Notes under the pieces: generated by a model | Told to the model about the DNA's origin: nothing | The model's input: only the letters and a program-made list of their open reading frames with translations | Databases searched by the model: none | Shown: positions 32,078 to 41,216 of the stretch, in pieces | Position numbering within the stretch: the stretch's first letter is position 1 | How the letters are laid out: each line of letters starts with the position of its first letter | Position numbers and translations under genes: made by a program | Assembly (NCBI GenBank): GCA_963662705.2 | Contig: OY759767.1 | Coordinates: forward strand, 1,674,001 to 1,738,000 | From: JAPPHA01 sp963662705 | GTDB taxonomy: Bacteria; Pseudomonadota; Alphaproteobacteria; Rhodobacterales; Rhodobacteraceae | Direction: 5' to 3' | DNA length: 64,000 nucleotides

Positions 32078-32542
32078 ATGAATATCTCCATGAATGTAAA
32101 CGGCCGCGAAGTGCACGGGAACGTGGAGGGAAGGACGCTTCTCGTCCAGTTCCTGCGGGATCAACTCGGACTTACCGGCACGCACGTCGGTTGCGACACG
32201 TCGCAATGCGGCGCATGTGTCGTTCACGTTGACGGGAAAGCGGTAAAGTCCTGCTCCATGCTGGCGGCGGAGGCGAGCGATTGCACCGTCACAACGATCG
32301 AAGGCATGGGGAATGAGGACGGTACGCTCGGAACCATCCAGCATGCATTTCAGGAACATCACGGTCTGCAGTGCGGTTTCTGCACACCGGGAATGGTCAT
32401 GACAGCAGCAGAACTGCTTGAGCGGAACAGTGACCCAAGCGAGGATGAAATCAGACGATACCTCGAGGGAAACATGTGCCGTTGCACAGGTTACCACAAC
32501 ATTGTGAAATCGATTCAAGCAGCGGCTGCGGCGATGAACTGA
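32078..32542 (+). CDS. coxS: CO/xanthine dehydrogenase-type iron-sulfur subunit
   Basis: Small subunit with two 2Fe-2S clusters that carries electrons from the molybdenum site to FAD. The 154-residue protein has the plant-ferredoxin cluster ligands C39, C44, C47 and C59 (GCDTSQCGACVVHVDGKAV, then SC) and the helical-domain cluster ligands C99, C102, C134 and C136 (QCGFCTPGM and MCRCTGYHN). First gene of an S-L-M operon, the order usual for form II enzymes; 33 bases separate it from coxL. Confidence 0.94.
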   Translation: MNISMNVNGREVHGNVEGRTLLVQFLRDQLGLTGTHVGCDTSQCGACVVHVDGKAVKSCSMLAAEASDCTVTTIEGMGNEDGTLGTIQHAFQEHHGLQCGFCTPGMVMTAAELLERNSDPSEDEIRRYLEGNMCRCTGYHNIVKSIQAAAAAMN

Positions 32543-32575
32543 GCCCGTACGTTAAGGGCACCAAGAGGACAGGAC

Positions 32576-34966
32576 ATGCCGAAAGATGATGGAATTGGCG
32601 CAGCAACCACGCGCCGCGAGGATGTTCGTTTTCTGACCGGAAAGGGAAGATATACCGACGACATCAATGTAAATGGACAGGCCCATGTGTATTTCCTGAG
32701 GTCACAGGTTGCGCATGGTCGGATCGTCAGCCTCGATTCGGCGGATGCACAGGCAATCGACGGTGTCATCAGGATCTTCACTGGTGATGACTTTGCCGGT
32801 GTAGGGGGATTGCCGTGCGGATGGTGCGTCACCGACCGTTACGGTCAGCCCATGCAGGAACCACCGCATCCGGTTCTGGCCCAAGGCAAGGTACGTCACG
32901 TGGGCGATCCGGTCGCCGCGGTCGTCGCCGAGACGCTCGATATCGCTCGGGAAGCGGCCGAGTTGATCGATCTCGAGATCGAGGAACTGCCGGCCGTGGT
33001 CGACATGGAAGCCGCGCTCGAGGACGACGCACCCAGGGTTCACGACGAGTTGTCATCGAATCTCTGCTACGACTGGGGTTTCATCGAGGACAATCGAGAG
33101 GCCGTGGATGCGGCGATCGAAGGCGCACACCATGTGACGACCCTGGAGCTGACTAACAACCGCCTTGTTGCCAACGCGATGGAACCACGGGCAGCGGTCG
33201 GCGACTACAATTCAGCGACCGACGAGCACACGCTCTACACGACGAGCCAGAACCCGCATGTCATCAGGCTCCTTATGGGTGCCTTCGTGCTCGGAATTCC
33301 GGAGCACAAGCTGCGGGTCGTTGCACCGGATGTTGGCGGCGGATTCGGATCCAAGATCTATCACTATGCCGAGGAAGCGTTCTGCACGTTTGCGGCAAAG
33401 GCGATCAACCGGGCGGTCAAGTGGACGGCTGAACGAACAGAATCTTTCATCACCGACGCCCACGGCCGCGATCACGTGACCCGAATCGATCTCGCCCTGG
33501 ACGAGGACGGCAAGTTTCAGGCGATCCGTACGAATACGCTGGCCAACATGGGGGCGTATCTCAGTACGTTCGCGCCTTGTGTCCCGACGTATCTCCATGG
33601 AACCCTGATGGCGGGGAACTACACGACGCCGCTCATTTACGTGAATGTCAGGGCAGTGTTCAGCAATACCGTGCCCGTCGACGCCTATCGCGGCGCGGGG
33701 CGGCCGGAGGCAACGTTCCAGATCGAGCGGGTCATAGACAAGGCCGCGCGGGAGATGGGGATCAGCCCGGTCGAACTTCGCCGGAGGAATTTCGTCGGAA
33801 AGGACCAGTTCCCGTATGCGACACCGGTGGCACTGGAATACGATACCGGTGACTACGAAGCCACGATGGACAAGCTCGAGGATATTGCCGATACGGCGGG
33901 ATTCGCGGCAAGGAAGGCTGAAAGTGCACATCGGGGCATGCTGCGTGGTCTCGGAATCGCCTGCTACATCGAAGCGTGCGGAATCGCCCCGTCTGCACTT
34001 GTCGGTGCGCTTGGCGCGAGAGCAGGCCTTTACGAAAGCTGCACGGTCAGGGTGAACGCCACGGGGTCCGTGAGCGTGTTAACCGGGTGTCACAGCCACG
34101 GGCAGGGTCACGAGACGACCTTTCCACAGGTGGTCGCGGACCTCCTGGGCATCGACGCCGACAACGTGGCCATCATGCATGGCGACACCGGCACCACCCC
34201 GATGGGTATGGGAACCTATGGATCGCGTTCGATCGCCGTTGGTGGCTCGGCAATCGTCCGGGCGGTGGAAAAGGTGATCGCGAAGGCAAAAACGATTGCT
34301 GCACATCTCATGGAAGCGGCGGAGGCCGACGTGGAGTTCGCCAACGGGGCGTTTACGGTTGCAGGTACGGACAAATCGGTTGCCTGGGGCGATGTGTGCC
34401 TGGCTGCCTACGTCCCGCACAACTATCCCATTGATCAGATCGAGCCGGGCCTGGAAGAAACCGCGTTCTATGATCCGGCCAATTTCACCTTTCCGGCCGG
34501 AGCGTACGCTTGCGAGGTCGAGGTGGACCCGGACACCGGGGAGGTCGGGATCTGCTCGTTCGCGGCAGCGGACGACTTCGGCACCATCATCAATCCGATG
34601 ATCGTCGATGGCCAGGTCCACGGGGGGCTGGCGCAGGGCATTGGCCAGGCCCTACTGGAGCATGCGGTCTATGACGAGAACGGCCAGCTGCTGTCGGGCA
34701 ACTTCATGGATTACGCGGTTCCGCGCGCCGACGATCTGCCTTCGTTTGTCGTCGACCACTCGTGCCAGACTCCGTGCACCCACAATCCTCTCGGAGTGAA
34801 AGGCTGCGGCGAAGCCGGCGCGATCGGATCGCCTCCCGCAGTCGTCAATGCGGTCATCGATGCGTTGCAGGGGGGAGGTTTTGATGTCGATCACATCGAC
34901 ATGCCGCTGACCTCATGTGCCGTCTGGTCAGCAATGAATGAATCGCGTGGAGGAGACGGGCAATGA
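32576..34966 (+). CDS. coxL: form II CO dehydrogenase-like molybdenum subunit
   Basis: Catalytic Mo-cytidine-dinucleotide subunit of 796 residues in the xanthine oxidase family. The loop that distinguishes CO dehydrogenases reads AYRGAGR (residues 370-376), the form II signature; form I enzymes have AYxCSFR. Other Moco-binding text is VAPDVGGGFGSKIYHY and GCHSHGQGHETTFPQ. The true substrate of form II enzymes is not certain. GAGGACAGGAC lies just before the ATG. Its stop overlaps the coxM start (ATGA). Confidence 0.92.
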   Translation: MPKDDGIGAATTRREDVRFLTGKGRYTDDINVNGQAHVYFLRSQVAHGRIVSLDSADAQAIDGVIRIFTGDDFAGVGGLPCGWCVTDRYGQPMQEPPHPVLAQGKVRHVGDPVAAVVAETLDIAREAAELIDLEIEELPAVVDMEAALEDDAPRVHDELSSNLCYDWGFIEDNREAVDAAIEGAHHVTTLELTNNRLVANAMEPRAAVGDYNSATDEHTLYTTSQNPHVIRLLMGAFVLGIPEHKLRVVAPDVGGGFGSKIYHYAEEAFCTFAAKAINRAVKWTAERTESFITDAHGRDHVTRIDLALDEDGKFQAIRTNTLANMGAYLSTFAPCVPTYLHGTLMAGNYTTPLIYVNVRAVFSNTVPVDAYRGAGRPEATFQIERVIDKAAREMGISPVELRRRNFVGKDQFPYATPVALEYDTGDYEATMDKLEDIADTAGFAARKAESAHRGMLRGLGIACYIEACGIAPSALVGALGARAGLYESCTVRVNATGSVSVLTGCHSHGQGHETTFPQVVADLLGIDADNVAIMHGDTGTTPMGMGTYGSRSIAVGGSAIVRAVEKVIAKAKTIAAHLMEAAEADVEFANGAFTVAGTDKSVAWGDVCLAAYVPHNYPIDQIEPGLEETAFYDPANFTFPAGAYACEVEVDPDTGEVGICSFAAADDFGTIINPMIVDGQVHGGLAQGIGQALLEHAVYDENGQLLSGNFMDYAVPRADDLPSFVVDHSCQTPCTHNPLGVKGCGEAGAIGSPPAVVNAVIDALQGGGFDVDHIDMPLTSCAVWSAMNESRGGDGQ

Positions 34967-35745
34967 TTGGTTTCGAACTCAAACAACCGAAAAGCCTTCA
35001 GGACGCGACGAACGCCCTGGCAGAGGGAGGCGTGCTCTGCGGAGGCGGGCAGACCCTGCTTGCGGCAATGAAGCTCGGCCTGAACAGCCCTGAGACAGTC
35101 GTCAGCCTGGGCCGGGTCAACGAGTTGAAGGGTATTCGGACGGATGATTCCGGAAAGCTGTGCATCGGAGCGATGACAACCCATGCAGACGTTGCCGACG
35201 GTGCGGGAGCCTATCCTGCACTGGCCAGCCTTGCTGACAGGATCGGAGACCCGGCAGTCAGGAATCGCGGCACGATCGGCGGTTCCCTGGCAAACAATGA
35301 CCCGGCGGCCTGTTATCCGGCCGCGGTCCTGGCTTCACGGGCCGAGGTCGTCACGGGATCGAGAGTGATCCAGGCGGATGATTTTTTCGTCGGTTTGTTC
35401 GAGACCGCCCTGGACGATGATGAGATCATTACCGAGGTGCGATTCCCGATTCCGGAGGCCGCGGCCTATCAGAAGTTTCTCCAGCCGGCGTCGAGGTTTG
35501 CGCTGGTGGGCGTGTTCGTTGCCCGGTTCGCTGACGGCGTTCGTGTTGCAGTGACAGGTGCGGCGGACGAAGGTGTTCACCGCTGGAGTGCCGCGGAAGA
35601 GGCATTGTCCGGGGACTTTTCGCCGTCGGCACTCGACGGATTGTCGGTTTCGCCCGACGGATTGATCGCGGACCTCCATGCAACGCCGGCCTATCGTGCC
35701 AACCTCGTCAGGGTCCTGACGAGTCGTGCAGTTGCCGCGTGCTAG
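34963..35745 (+). CDS. coxM: CO/xanthine dehydrogenase-type FAD subunit
   Basis: Medium subunit (260 residues) that binds FAD and passes electrons to the quinone pool or another acceptor. Family text: VLCGGGQTLLAAMKLGL for the first FAD motif and RNRGTIGGSLANNDPAACYP for the second (the TIGG signature). It overlaps coxL by four bases and closes the operon. No maturation genes (coxD-G) are present in the window. Confidence 0.93.
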   Translation: MIGFELKQPKSLQDATNALAEGGVLCGGGQTLLAAMKLGLNSPETVVSLGRVNELKGIRTDDSGKLCIGAMTTHADVADGAGAYPALASLADRIGDPAVRNRGTIGGSLANNDPAACYPAAVLASRAEVVTGSRVIQADDFFVGLFETALDDDEIITEVRFPIPEAAAYQKFLQPASRFALVGVFVARFADGVRVAVTGAADEGVHRWSAAEEALSGDFSPSALDGLSVSPDGLIADLHATPAYRANLVRVLTSRAVAAC

Positions 35746-36111
35746 GCCGGCGAGCCGGAAGTTCGGAAACTCGACCTCGTTGGCCCTTCGTTTCCGGGTT
35801 CACTGAACGCTCGCGCGGACTCGTGAGAATCCGCTTGCGATCTTTCCCGGCGTGCCGGGGCGTTTACGTATTCCGCGTGGGTGAACGCCGATTGTTCAAG
35901 AATGGCGTCACCCGGGTGCCCGATCCCGGCAAGACGATCGAGTCCGTCCGGCACGGGACTTGACCACGTCGGCTCGCGGAAAAAGGTATCGCATCCGTAC
36001 ACGGTTCAGGGCGTCGCGACAGGCGCGAGGACGGGCAGGGCCAGGCGAATCCGATGTCCCCGGGGCGGGAATTACGCCCGCAGATTATCGCGGATCACGC
36101 GGCCAGGAAGG
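35746..36111. other. intergenic stretch, no gene seen
   Basis: Region between coxM and the ISAs1-type insertion. If the insertion is removed, a short frame MSPGRELRPQIIADHAARKD (start near 36054) would run on across the target site for 38 codons to a stop at 38341-38343; I cannot tell whether it was a gene. Confidence 0.3.
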
Positions 36112-36120
36112 ACCGCACGA
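36112..36120 (+). repeat. 9-bp target-site duplication, left copy
   Basis: ACCGCACGA immediately precedes the left inverted repeat; the identical sequence follows the right end at 38285-38293. A perfect pair indicates a recent, unrearranged insertion. Confidence 0.93.
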
Positions 36121-36332
36121 CAGGGCTGATTTTTGTTGGCGGTGTGCAAATATATCCGTTTGGCTCATTGTTTGGGGTCAACGGGGTTCATTTCGGGTTT
36201 TTTTTTGGCGACGATGGGTGATTGGCGTCGGCGTTTCGCGTCTGACGGGCGATTCCGGCCGCGTCTGATCGGCCTGCCGGGCGTTGCCGGGCAGGATGTG
36301 TGGCCGTGATGTGGTGATGACCCCTTGCGGGC

Positions 36333-37106
36333 CTATGCGGCAGGCATTGCACGTGGCCGCGTGTTCTGGCTGAGCCGGAGGTAATCGAGCACGAGGCGCG
36401 GGTTCCGGTTCAACTTCTCGATGGTCGGCTTGACCGGCTTGTTGCGTCCGAGGATGATGCCGATGGCCAGTCTTCGGAGGCAACTGAGGTTCTCCGGGCC
36501 ATGGCCGCTCCGGACCTGGCACTTGTCTTCGTTCCATGTTGCGGCGTCGTCGAGGATTCGATGCACGCGATTTTCGCAAGTCCAGTGGCGGCGATTGAAG
36601 CCCAGGATCGCCTCGGCATCGGCACTCTGTGGCGTGTGGCTGGTGATGCCGTAGACCAACTCGACGCTGGGCTCGCCGATGCGTGCCGGCTTTCCATTGC
36701 GCCCGCAGCGGTAGGACCATGTGGTTCGCTTGATCAGGAACACCTGTTCGACCCAGGGGAAGGTGATGCCTGCGACCGGTTCGGTCGCGGTCCAGATCTC
36801 CCGCTTCTCGATGCGTCCGTGCGCCGGTTGCGGCGATTGGGTGGCAAAGTCGGGCTCCCGGGGCGGCTGGGCGGCGAAGAAAGCCTTGATGTCATTGGAG
36901 AGGGTCTTCTGGTTGCCCTTGGCGACGAAGAGGAAATCGGCGCCCCGATCGTGCAGGTAGGTCGCGATCGCTGTCTGGGTGAGCAGGGCATCGACGGTGA
37001 CCGTTCGCCCGCTGATGTCGGGGATCAGGTCCATGGTCGGGATGAAGACGCCGATCTCGTTGGTGGCCTTCTGCGTGTCTTTTCCGTCTTCCTCGATGGT
37101 CAGCAC
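36333..37106 (-). CDS. ISAs1-family transposase, catalytic C-terminal part
   Basis: In the -1 frame relative to the upstream frame, beginning within the A8 run as TVLTIEEDGK. Family text is strong: KATNEIGVFIPTMDLIPDIS, VTVDALLTQTAIATYL (second catalytic Asp), ADFLFVAKGNQKTL, and a C-terminal NRVHRILDDAATWNEDKCQ to LRRLAIGIILGRN. It has a GTG at its start but no evident ribosome-binding site, so expression as a fusion by frameshifting is more likely than independent translation. Alternatively the A run carries a disabling indel. Confidence 0.85.
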   Translation of the reverse strand: MLTIEEDGKDTQKATNEIGVFIPTMDLIPDISGRTVTVDALLTQTAIATYLHDRGADFLFVAKGNQKTLSNDIKAFFAAQPPREPDFATQSPQPAHGRIEKREIWTATEPVAGITFPWVEQVFLIKRTTWSYRCGRNGKPARIGEPSVELVYGITSHTPQSADAEAILGFNRRHWTCENRVHRILDDAATWNEDKCQVRSGHGPENLSCLRRLAIGIILGRNKPVKPTIEKLNRNPRLVLDYLRLSQNTRPRAMPAA

Positions 37107-38167
37107 GGTTTTTTTTGAGCCAAAGGCGTGGCGGTGCCATGGCTGCTGGCGCCGAGCACATGGGTCTTGCGGCCCTCGTCATCGACAGCGCCGCGGATGG
37201 TCTTGCCGTCGATGGCGATGCCTGCATCCCGGTCCCAGCCATGGTCCCGGCAGAAGCGGGCCGTGGCCACGGCGAGCTGGTCGGGGTCGACCGTGACCAT
37301 GATGTTGCGGATGCAGTAGATGCTCGGGAGGTCATGGGCGCCATTGCCGGCCCTGGGCAGGCGGAAATGCCTCAGCATCCCCGGCCCGAGGTCCTGGATC
37401 CAGGCATGGATCGCCTTCCAGCCCGTGGCGCCACACAGGGTGGCCGCGGCGCAGAGCGACAGCAGGGTCGGCAGATGGTAGCGGCGCCCGCGGCGTCCGC
37501 GGGGATCGTCGATTTCGGTGAAGTACTCGTACAGGCTGGCCATTTCGGCGGTGTTCATCTTGCGCATCTTCTCGGTTCCGTGAAGCTGGAGTTCCGGCGC
37601 CAGCGCCGGGGCGGTGAGCCGGGCGCGGACATCGGGAGCGAGCGGCAGCACCAACACCTGTTTCGGTGTCGATCCCGCGACATAGCCGTTGCCGTGGCGG
37701 CGATAGCCGCGGGTCCTGCCGACGGTGATCCAGTTGGCGGCGCGGTAGACGGCGCCGCTGTGACGCTCCGGGTCGCAGAAGGTTTCCAGGAGCAGCAGCG
37801 GATGATGATAGCGGGCCTGCCAGTCGGCATTGATGCGCCGCGCACAGAGGCCGAGAAAGCGGGAGCCCAGGTTCGGCTGCCGTCCGCGCAGCAGCAGGCG
37901 CACATTGTTGGCAACCAGGTGCAGCCGCCCGAACCTGTCGCGCGGGCTCCAGCCGATCCAGTCGTCACGCGCCGTGCATTTGAGCGCCGCGGCCGAGAAG
38001 GCGGCCAGCGCCGGCCATGCGCCGCTGTCGTCGTCGGCCGCATACCAAATGGTCTCGCCGATCTTCGGTCCCGCGCCGAGGTAATGATGTTCGTCCAGGA
38101 GATCGCGGAAACGCTGTTCCTCGCGACGTGCGACCGGTATTGCGGACAGTCTGGAAAGGTCGATCAT
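37100..38167 (-). CDS. DruA (DUF4338) domain fused to ISAs1 transposase N-terminus
   Basis: From the ATG at 38167 (MIDLSRLSAIPVARREEQ) the frame has 355 residues. Residues about 1-200 match the DUF4338/DruA pattern: HHYLGAG, CTARDDWIGW, LHLVANNVRLLL, NLGSRFLGLCARRI and LETFCDPERHSGAVYRAANW. Residues about 204-350 are the ISAs1 N-terminal domain (YEYFTEIDDPRGRRGRRYHL, WKAIHAWIQ) and the first catalytic Asp (D320 in AIDGKTIRGA). It ends QKKPC at a TGA just after A8. An in-frame TTG start at 38248 is less likely. Confidence 0.85.
   Translation of the reverse strand: MIDLSRLSAIPVARREEQRFRDLLDEHHYLGAGPKIGETIWYAADDDSGAWPALAAFSAAALKCTARDDWIGWSPRDRFGRLHLVANNVRLLLRGRQPNLGSRFLGLCARRINADWQARYHHPLLLLETFCDPERHSGAVYRAANWITVGRTRGYRRHGNGYVAGSTPKQVLVLPLAPDVRARLTAPALAPELQLHGTEKMRKMNTAEMASLYEYFTEIDDPRGRRGRRYHLPTLLSLCAAATLCGATGWKAIHAWIQDLGPGMLRHFRLPRAGNGAHDLPSIYCIRNIMVTVDPDQLAVATARFCRDHGWDRDAGIAIDGKTIRGAVDDEGRKTHVLGASSHGTATPLAQKKPC
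37109..37116 (-). other. A8 slippery site, candidate -1 frameshift
   Basis: On the coding strand the zero frame reads GCT CAA AAA AAA CCG TGC TGA. The heptamer A_AAA_AAA fits the X_XXY_YYZ rule. A -1 slip gives AAA AAA ACC GTG CTG, entering the downstream catalytic frame without loss of residues. No clear downstream stem was worked out. Confidence 0.6.
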
Positions 38168-38284
38168 GGCACCGGATCCGTTTTCCGATTCGGCGCCACT
38201 ATGGACGGGCAGGACGCAAGAGTCCAGCCCGCAACGTAAATCAATCAAAACAAACGAAAATTGACGCTACAAAAATTGGCCCTG

Positions 38285-38293
38285 ACCGCACGA
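38285..38293 (+). repeat. 9-bp target-site duplication, right copy
   Basis: ACCGCACGA directly after the right inverted repeat, identical to 36112-36120. Confidence 0.93.
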
Positions 38294-38382
38294 GACGAAT
38301 CATTGACATGTCCCGAGGCAAGAAGAACAATTCCCGGCTCTGATTCTTTTCAGCTGTCACGATGGCGAGCGGGAGATCGTGC

Positions 38383-40977
38383 ATGCCCGTAGTTGTTGTC
38401 GAGTCTCCGGCAAAGGCCAAGACCATCGGCAAGTTCATTGGCAAGGACTTCCGAATCCTGGCGTCGTTCGGACATGTCCGCGACCTGAAGGAAAAGGACG
38501 GCTCGGTCGATCCTGACAACGGGTTCGCGATGGTCTGGGAAATCGGACGGGACTCCGGCAAACATCTTCGTGCCATTGCCAGCGCACTCGAGTCCGATCA
38601 GCAGTTGTTTCTTGCAACCGACCCCGACAGGGAAGGCGAGGCCATCAGCTGGCACCTCACGGAAGTGCTGACAAAGCGGAAGTCGATCAAGAAGAATACC
38701 GTCGTCAAGCGCATTTCCTTCAATGCCATCACGAAGGACGCCGTACGGGCCGCGTTTCGCGAGCCGCGGGAACTCGACATGCATCTGGTCGATGCATACC
38801 TTGCGAGACGGGCACTCGACTATCTTGTCGGATTTCACCTGTCGCCGGTTCTCTGGCGCAAGCTTCGCGGTGCCAGGTCCGCGGGAAGGGTCCAGTCAGT
38901 CTGCCTGCGGCTGGTCGTCGAACGCGAGCTCGAAATCCTGACTTTCGAGCCGCGGGAATTCTGGACGGTCACGGCCAGGCTTGCGACGCCCAGGGGCGAC
39001 GAATTCAACGCCCGGCTGGTCGAATTGAACGGCAGGAAACTCGGGAAGTTCGATCTGAATGACCGTGAGGCGGGCGAAAACGCCGCCGCCGCCGTTCGCG
39101 ATGGTTCGTTCGGCGTCAACGGTGTCGAGGTGAAGACGGTCATGCGGAAACCGCCGGTTCCGCTGATCACGTCGACATTGCAACAGGAGGCCAGCCGGAA
39201 GTTCCGATTCGGGACCCGCCGAACGATGTCCGCCGCGCAAAAACTCTACGAAGCCGGACACATAACCTACATGCGGACGGACGGCATTCACATGGCACAG
39301 GAGGCCGTCAAGGCAGCACGCAGGATCGTTCTCGAGGACTTCGGCACTGCGTACCTTCCGAAGACTCCCCCGAAGTACAGGAACAAGGCAAAGAACGCCC
39401 AGGAAGCGCACGAGTGCATCCGCCCGACCAATGTCGGGAGGCATCCCTCGCAGCTTGCAAGCCTGCCGCCTGACGAGGCCAAGGTCTATGATCTCGTCTG
39501 GAAACGAACCCTCGCAAGCCAGATGTCGTCGGCACGCCTTGGCCGCACGACAGTCGATATTCGCTCGTCCGACGGACTGGCCGCGCTTCGCGCCTCGGGC
39601 CAGGTCCTGGAATTCGATGGATTTCTCAGGGTTTACGAGGAAGGACGCGACGCGGACAGCAAAACGGACGAGGGCTCGGGGCAAGGAGGCCGGGATGAAG
39701 AACAACGCCTGCCGCCGCTCAAGGAAGGCGAGAACCTCGAATGCAGGGAGGTCTGCCCGGAGCAACATTTCACCAAGCCTCCGCCACGCTATTCCGAAGC
39801 GATGCTGGTCAAACGGATGGTTGAGTTGGGCGTCGGGCGGCCCTCGACCTACGCGACGGTCGTGGCGACGATCCAGGAACGGAAATATGTTCGCAAGGAA
39901 AAGAACGTTCTCTACGCCGAGGAAGTCGGCATCCTGACGACGGCATTTCTCAGGAACCACTTTCGGCAATACGTGAACTTCGACTACACCGCCGGCCTCG
40001 AGGAACGGCTGGACTCGATTTCGGCCGGACGGGTTTCATACAAGTCGGTTCTCGGAGATTTCTGGGCGGACTTTTCGCAAACCGTCGGCACGGCCCGTGA
40101 ACTCGATTTCACTGACGTTTTCGACGGAATCAGCGACGAACTCGCCCTGATCGCGTTTCCTGATTCACCGGATACTGGCGACAAGAGACTGTGCCCGCAT
40201 TGCGGAAAGGGTCGGTTGTCAGTTCGAATGGCCAAGGGAGGGAGTGGCTTTATCGGCTGTTCGGGTTATCCGGAATGCCGTTACACGCGCCCGTTGCTTT
40301 CCAGGTCCGGAAACGGGAATTCGGGGACACTCGATCTCCCGGGAACGGGACTGTTGCTCGGGAACGACGAGGAGGGCTTGCCCGTGACCCTCAGGGACGG
40401 GCGCTTCGGCCTCTATGTGCAGCGCGGGGAAAAGACCGAAAATCGTGCGCGCCCTGAAACAGCTTCGGTCCCGGAATCGATTCCGGGCGAGGCCGTCAAC
40501 CTGGAGACGGCGCTGGAGCTCCTCTCGCTGCCCCGGCTCGTCGGCAATCATCCTGACGGCGGTGAAATCAGGGCAGGAATCGGGCGGAAGGGGCCATATG
40601 TCGTTTGGTCCGTGCCGTCGCTGGAGGAGAAGACCGGGTCGAAGAAGACATATGCAAATCTCTCGGACCCGCTTGAGGCGTTGACGATCGGAATGAATCG
40701 CGCGGTCGAATTGCTCGCACAGTCAAAGAGGTCCGGCAGTGGTCGTGGTGGCCGACGGCGATCCGAGCCGCTCCGGACCCTCGGCGATCACCCGGCCAAA
40801 TCCGGTGAAATCCTTGTCCTGTCCGGACGCTACGGGCCCTATCTGCAATGGAATCGAAAGAACGTCTCGATCCCGAAGACAATCGATCCGGCGACCATGT
40901 CGATTGACACGGCGGTCGAGCTGATCGCGGCAAAATCCACGAACAAGCGAAGGCGAAAGAAGGCGACCAAACGCTGA
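38383..40977 (+). CDS. topA: DNA topoisomerase I
   Basis: Type IA topoisomerase relaxing negative supercoils. From MPVVVVESPAKAKTIGKFIG the protein is 864 residues. The Toprim domain includes TDPDREGEAISWHL (from residue 80). The active-site tyrosine is Y296 in HITYMRTDGIHM, with IRPTN and GVGRPSTYATVVATI beyond. A tetracysteine zinc finger (CPHCGKGRLSVRMAKGG to CSGYPEC) is followed by repeated C-terminal modules with GRFGLYVQRG, GRKGPYVVW and GRYGPYLQW and a lysine/arginine tail. GGGAGA about seven bases before this ATG favours it over the ATG at 38362. The IS element ends 98 bases upstream and may affect its promoter. Confidence 0.97.
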   Translation: MPVVVVESPAKAKTIGKFIGKDFRILASFGHVRDLKEKDGSVDPDNGFAMVWEIGRDSGKHLRAIASALESDQQLFLATDPDREGEAISWHLTEVLTKRKSIKKNTVVKRISFNAITKDAVRAAFREPRELDMHLVDAYLARRALDYLVGFHLSPVLWRKLRGARSAGRVQSVCLRLVVERELEILTFEPREFWTVTARLATPRGDEFNARLVELNGRKLGKFDLNDREAGENAAAAVRDGSFGVNGVEVKTVMRKPPVPLITSTLQQEASRKFRFGTRRTMSAAQKLYEAGHITYMRTDGIHMAQEAVKAARRIVLEDFGTAYLPKTPPKYRNKAKNAQEAHECIRPTNVGRHPSQLASLPPDEAKVYDLVWKRTLASQMSSARLGRTTVDIRSSDGLAALRASGQVLEFDGFLRVYEEGRDADSKTDEGSGQGGRDEEQRLPPLKEGENLECREVCPEQHFTKPPPRYSEAMLVKRMVELGVGRPSTYATVVATIQERKYVRKEKNVLYAEEVGILTTAFLRNHFRQYVNFDYTAGLEERLDSISAGRVSYKSVLGDFWADFSQTVGTARELDFTDVFDGISDELALIAFPDSPDTGDKRLCPHCGKGRLSVRMAKGGSGFIGCSGYPECRYTRPLLSRSGNGNSGTLDLPGTGLLLGNDEEGLPVTLRDGRFGLYVQRGEKTENRARPETASVPESIPGEAVNLETALELLSLPRLVGNHPDGGEIRAGIGRKGPYVVWSVPSLEEKTGSKKTYANLSDPLEALTIGMNRAVELLAQSKRSGSGRGGRRRSEPLRTLGDHPAKSGEILVLSGRYGPYLQWNRKNVSIPKTIDPATMSIDTAVELIAAKSTNKRRRKKATKR

Positions 40978-41216
40978 CACTCGACCGGCAGGGACCAGGC
41001 GCGCGCCGTGTCGTCAAAACAAGGGAATCTGGCAGCCTGGCCATTGGCCGAATGCCATGGGTCACGGCTGCGCCGACCACCGCTGCCGTAAAGCGGGCAG
41101 GAGATTGACGTTTGCCCACCGTCTGCCTGTTCAGGCTTTCCCGGCACCTTGAGGGAGTCCGGACGGCCTCGGCACTTGGTACAGGCGTGAAACGTGCAAA
41201 CGATGGAGGAAAGACG

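Larger units (their letters stand above)
36121..38284 (-). mobile_element. complete ISAs1-family element with DruA-transposase
   Basis: A 2,164-bp element. Left inverted repeat CAGGGCTGATTTTTGT (36121-36136) matches the reverse complement of the right end, CAGGGCCAATTTTTGT (38269-38284), at 14 of 16 positions. Both ends are flanked by the 9-bp repeat ACCGCACGA. Inside are two overlapping minus-strand frames that together encode an N-terminal DruA (DUF4338) domain and an ISAs1-type DDE transposase, joined by a run of eight A. Ordinary ISAs1 elements are about 1.2-1.5 kb, so the extra length is the DruA part. Confidence 0.93.
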
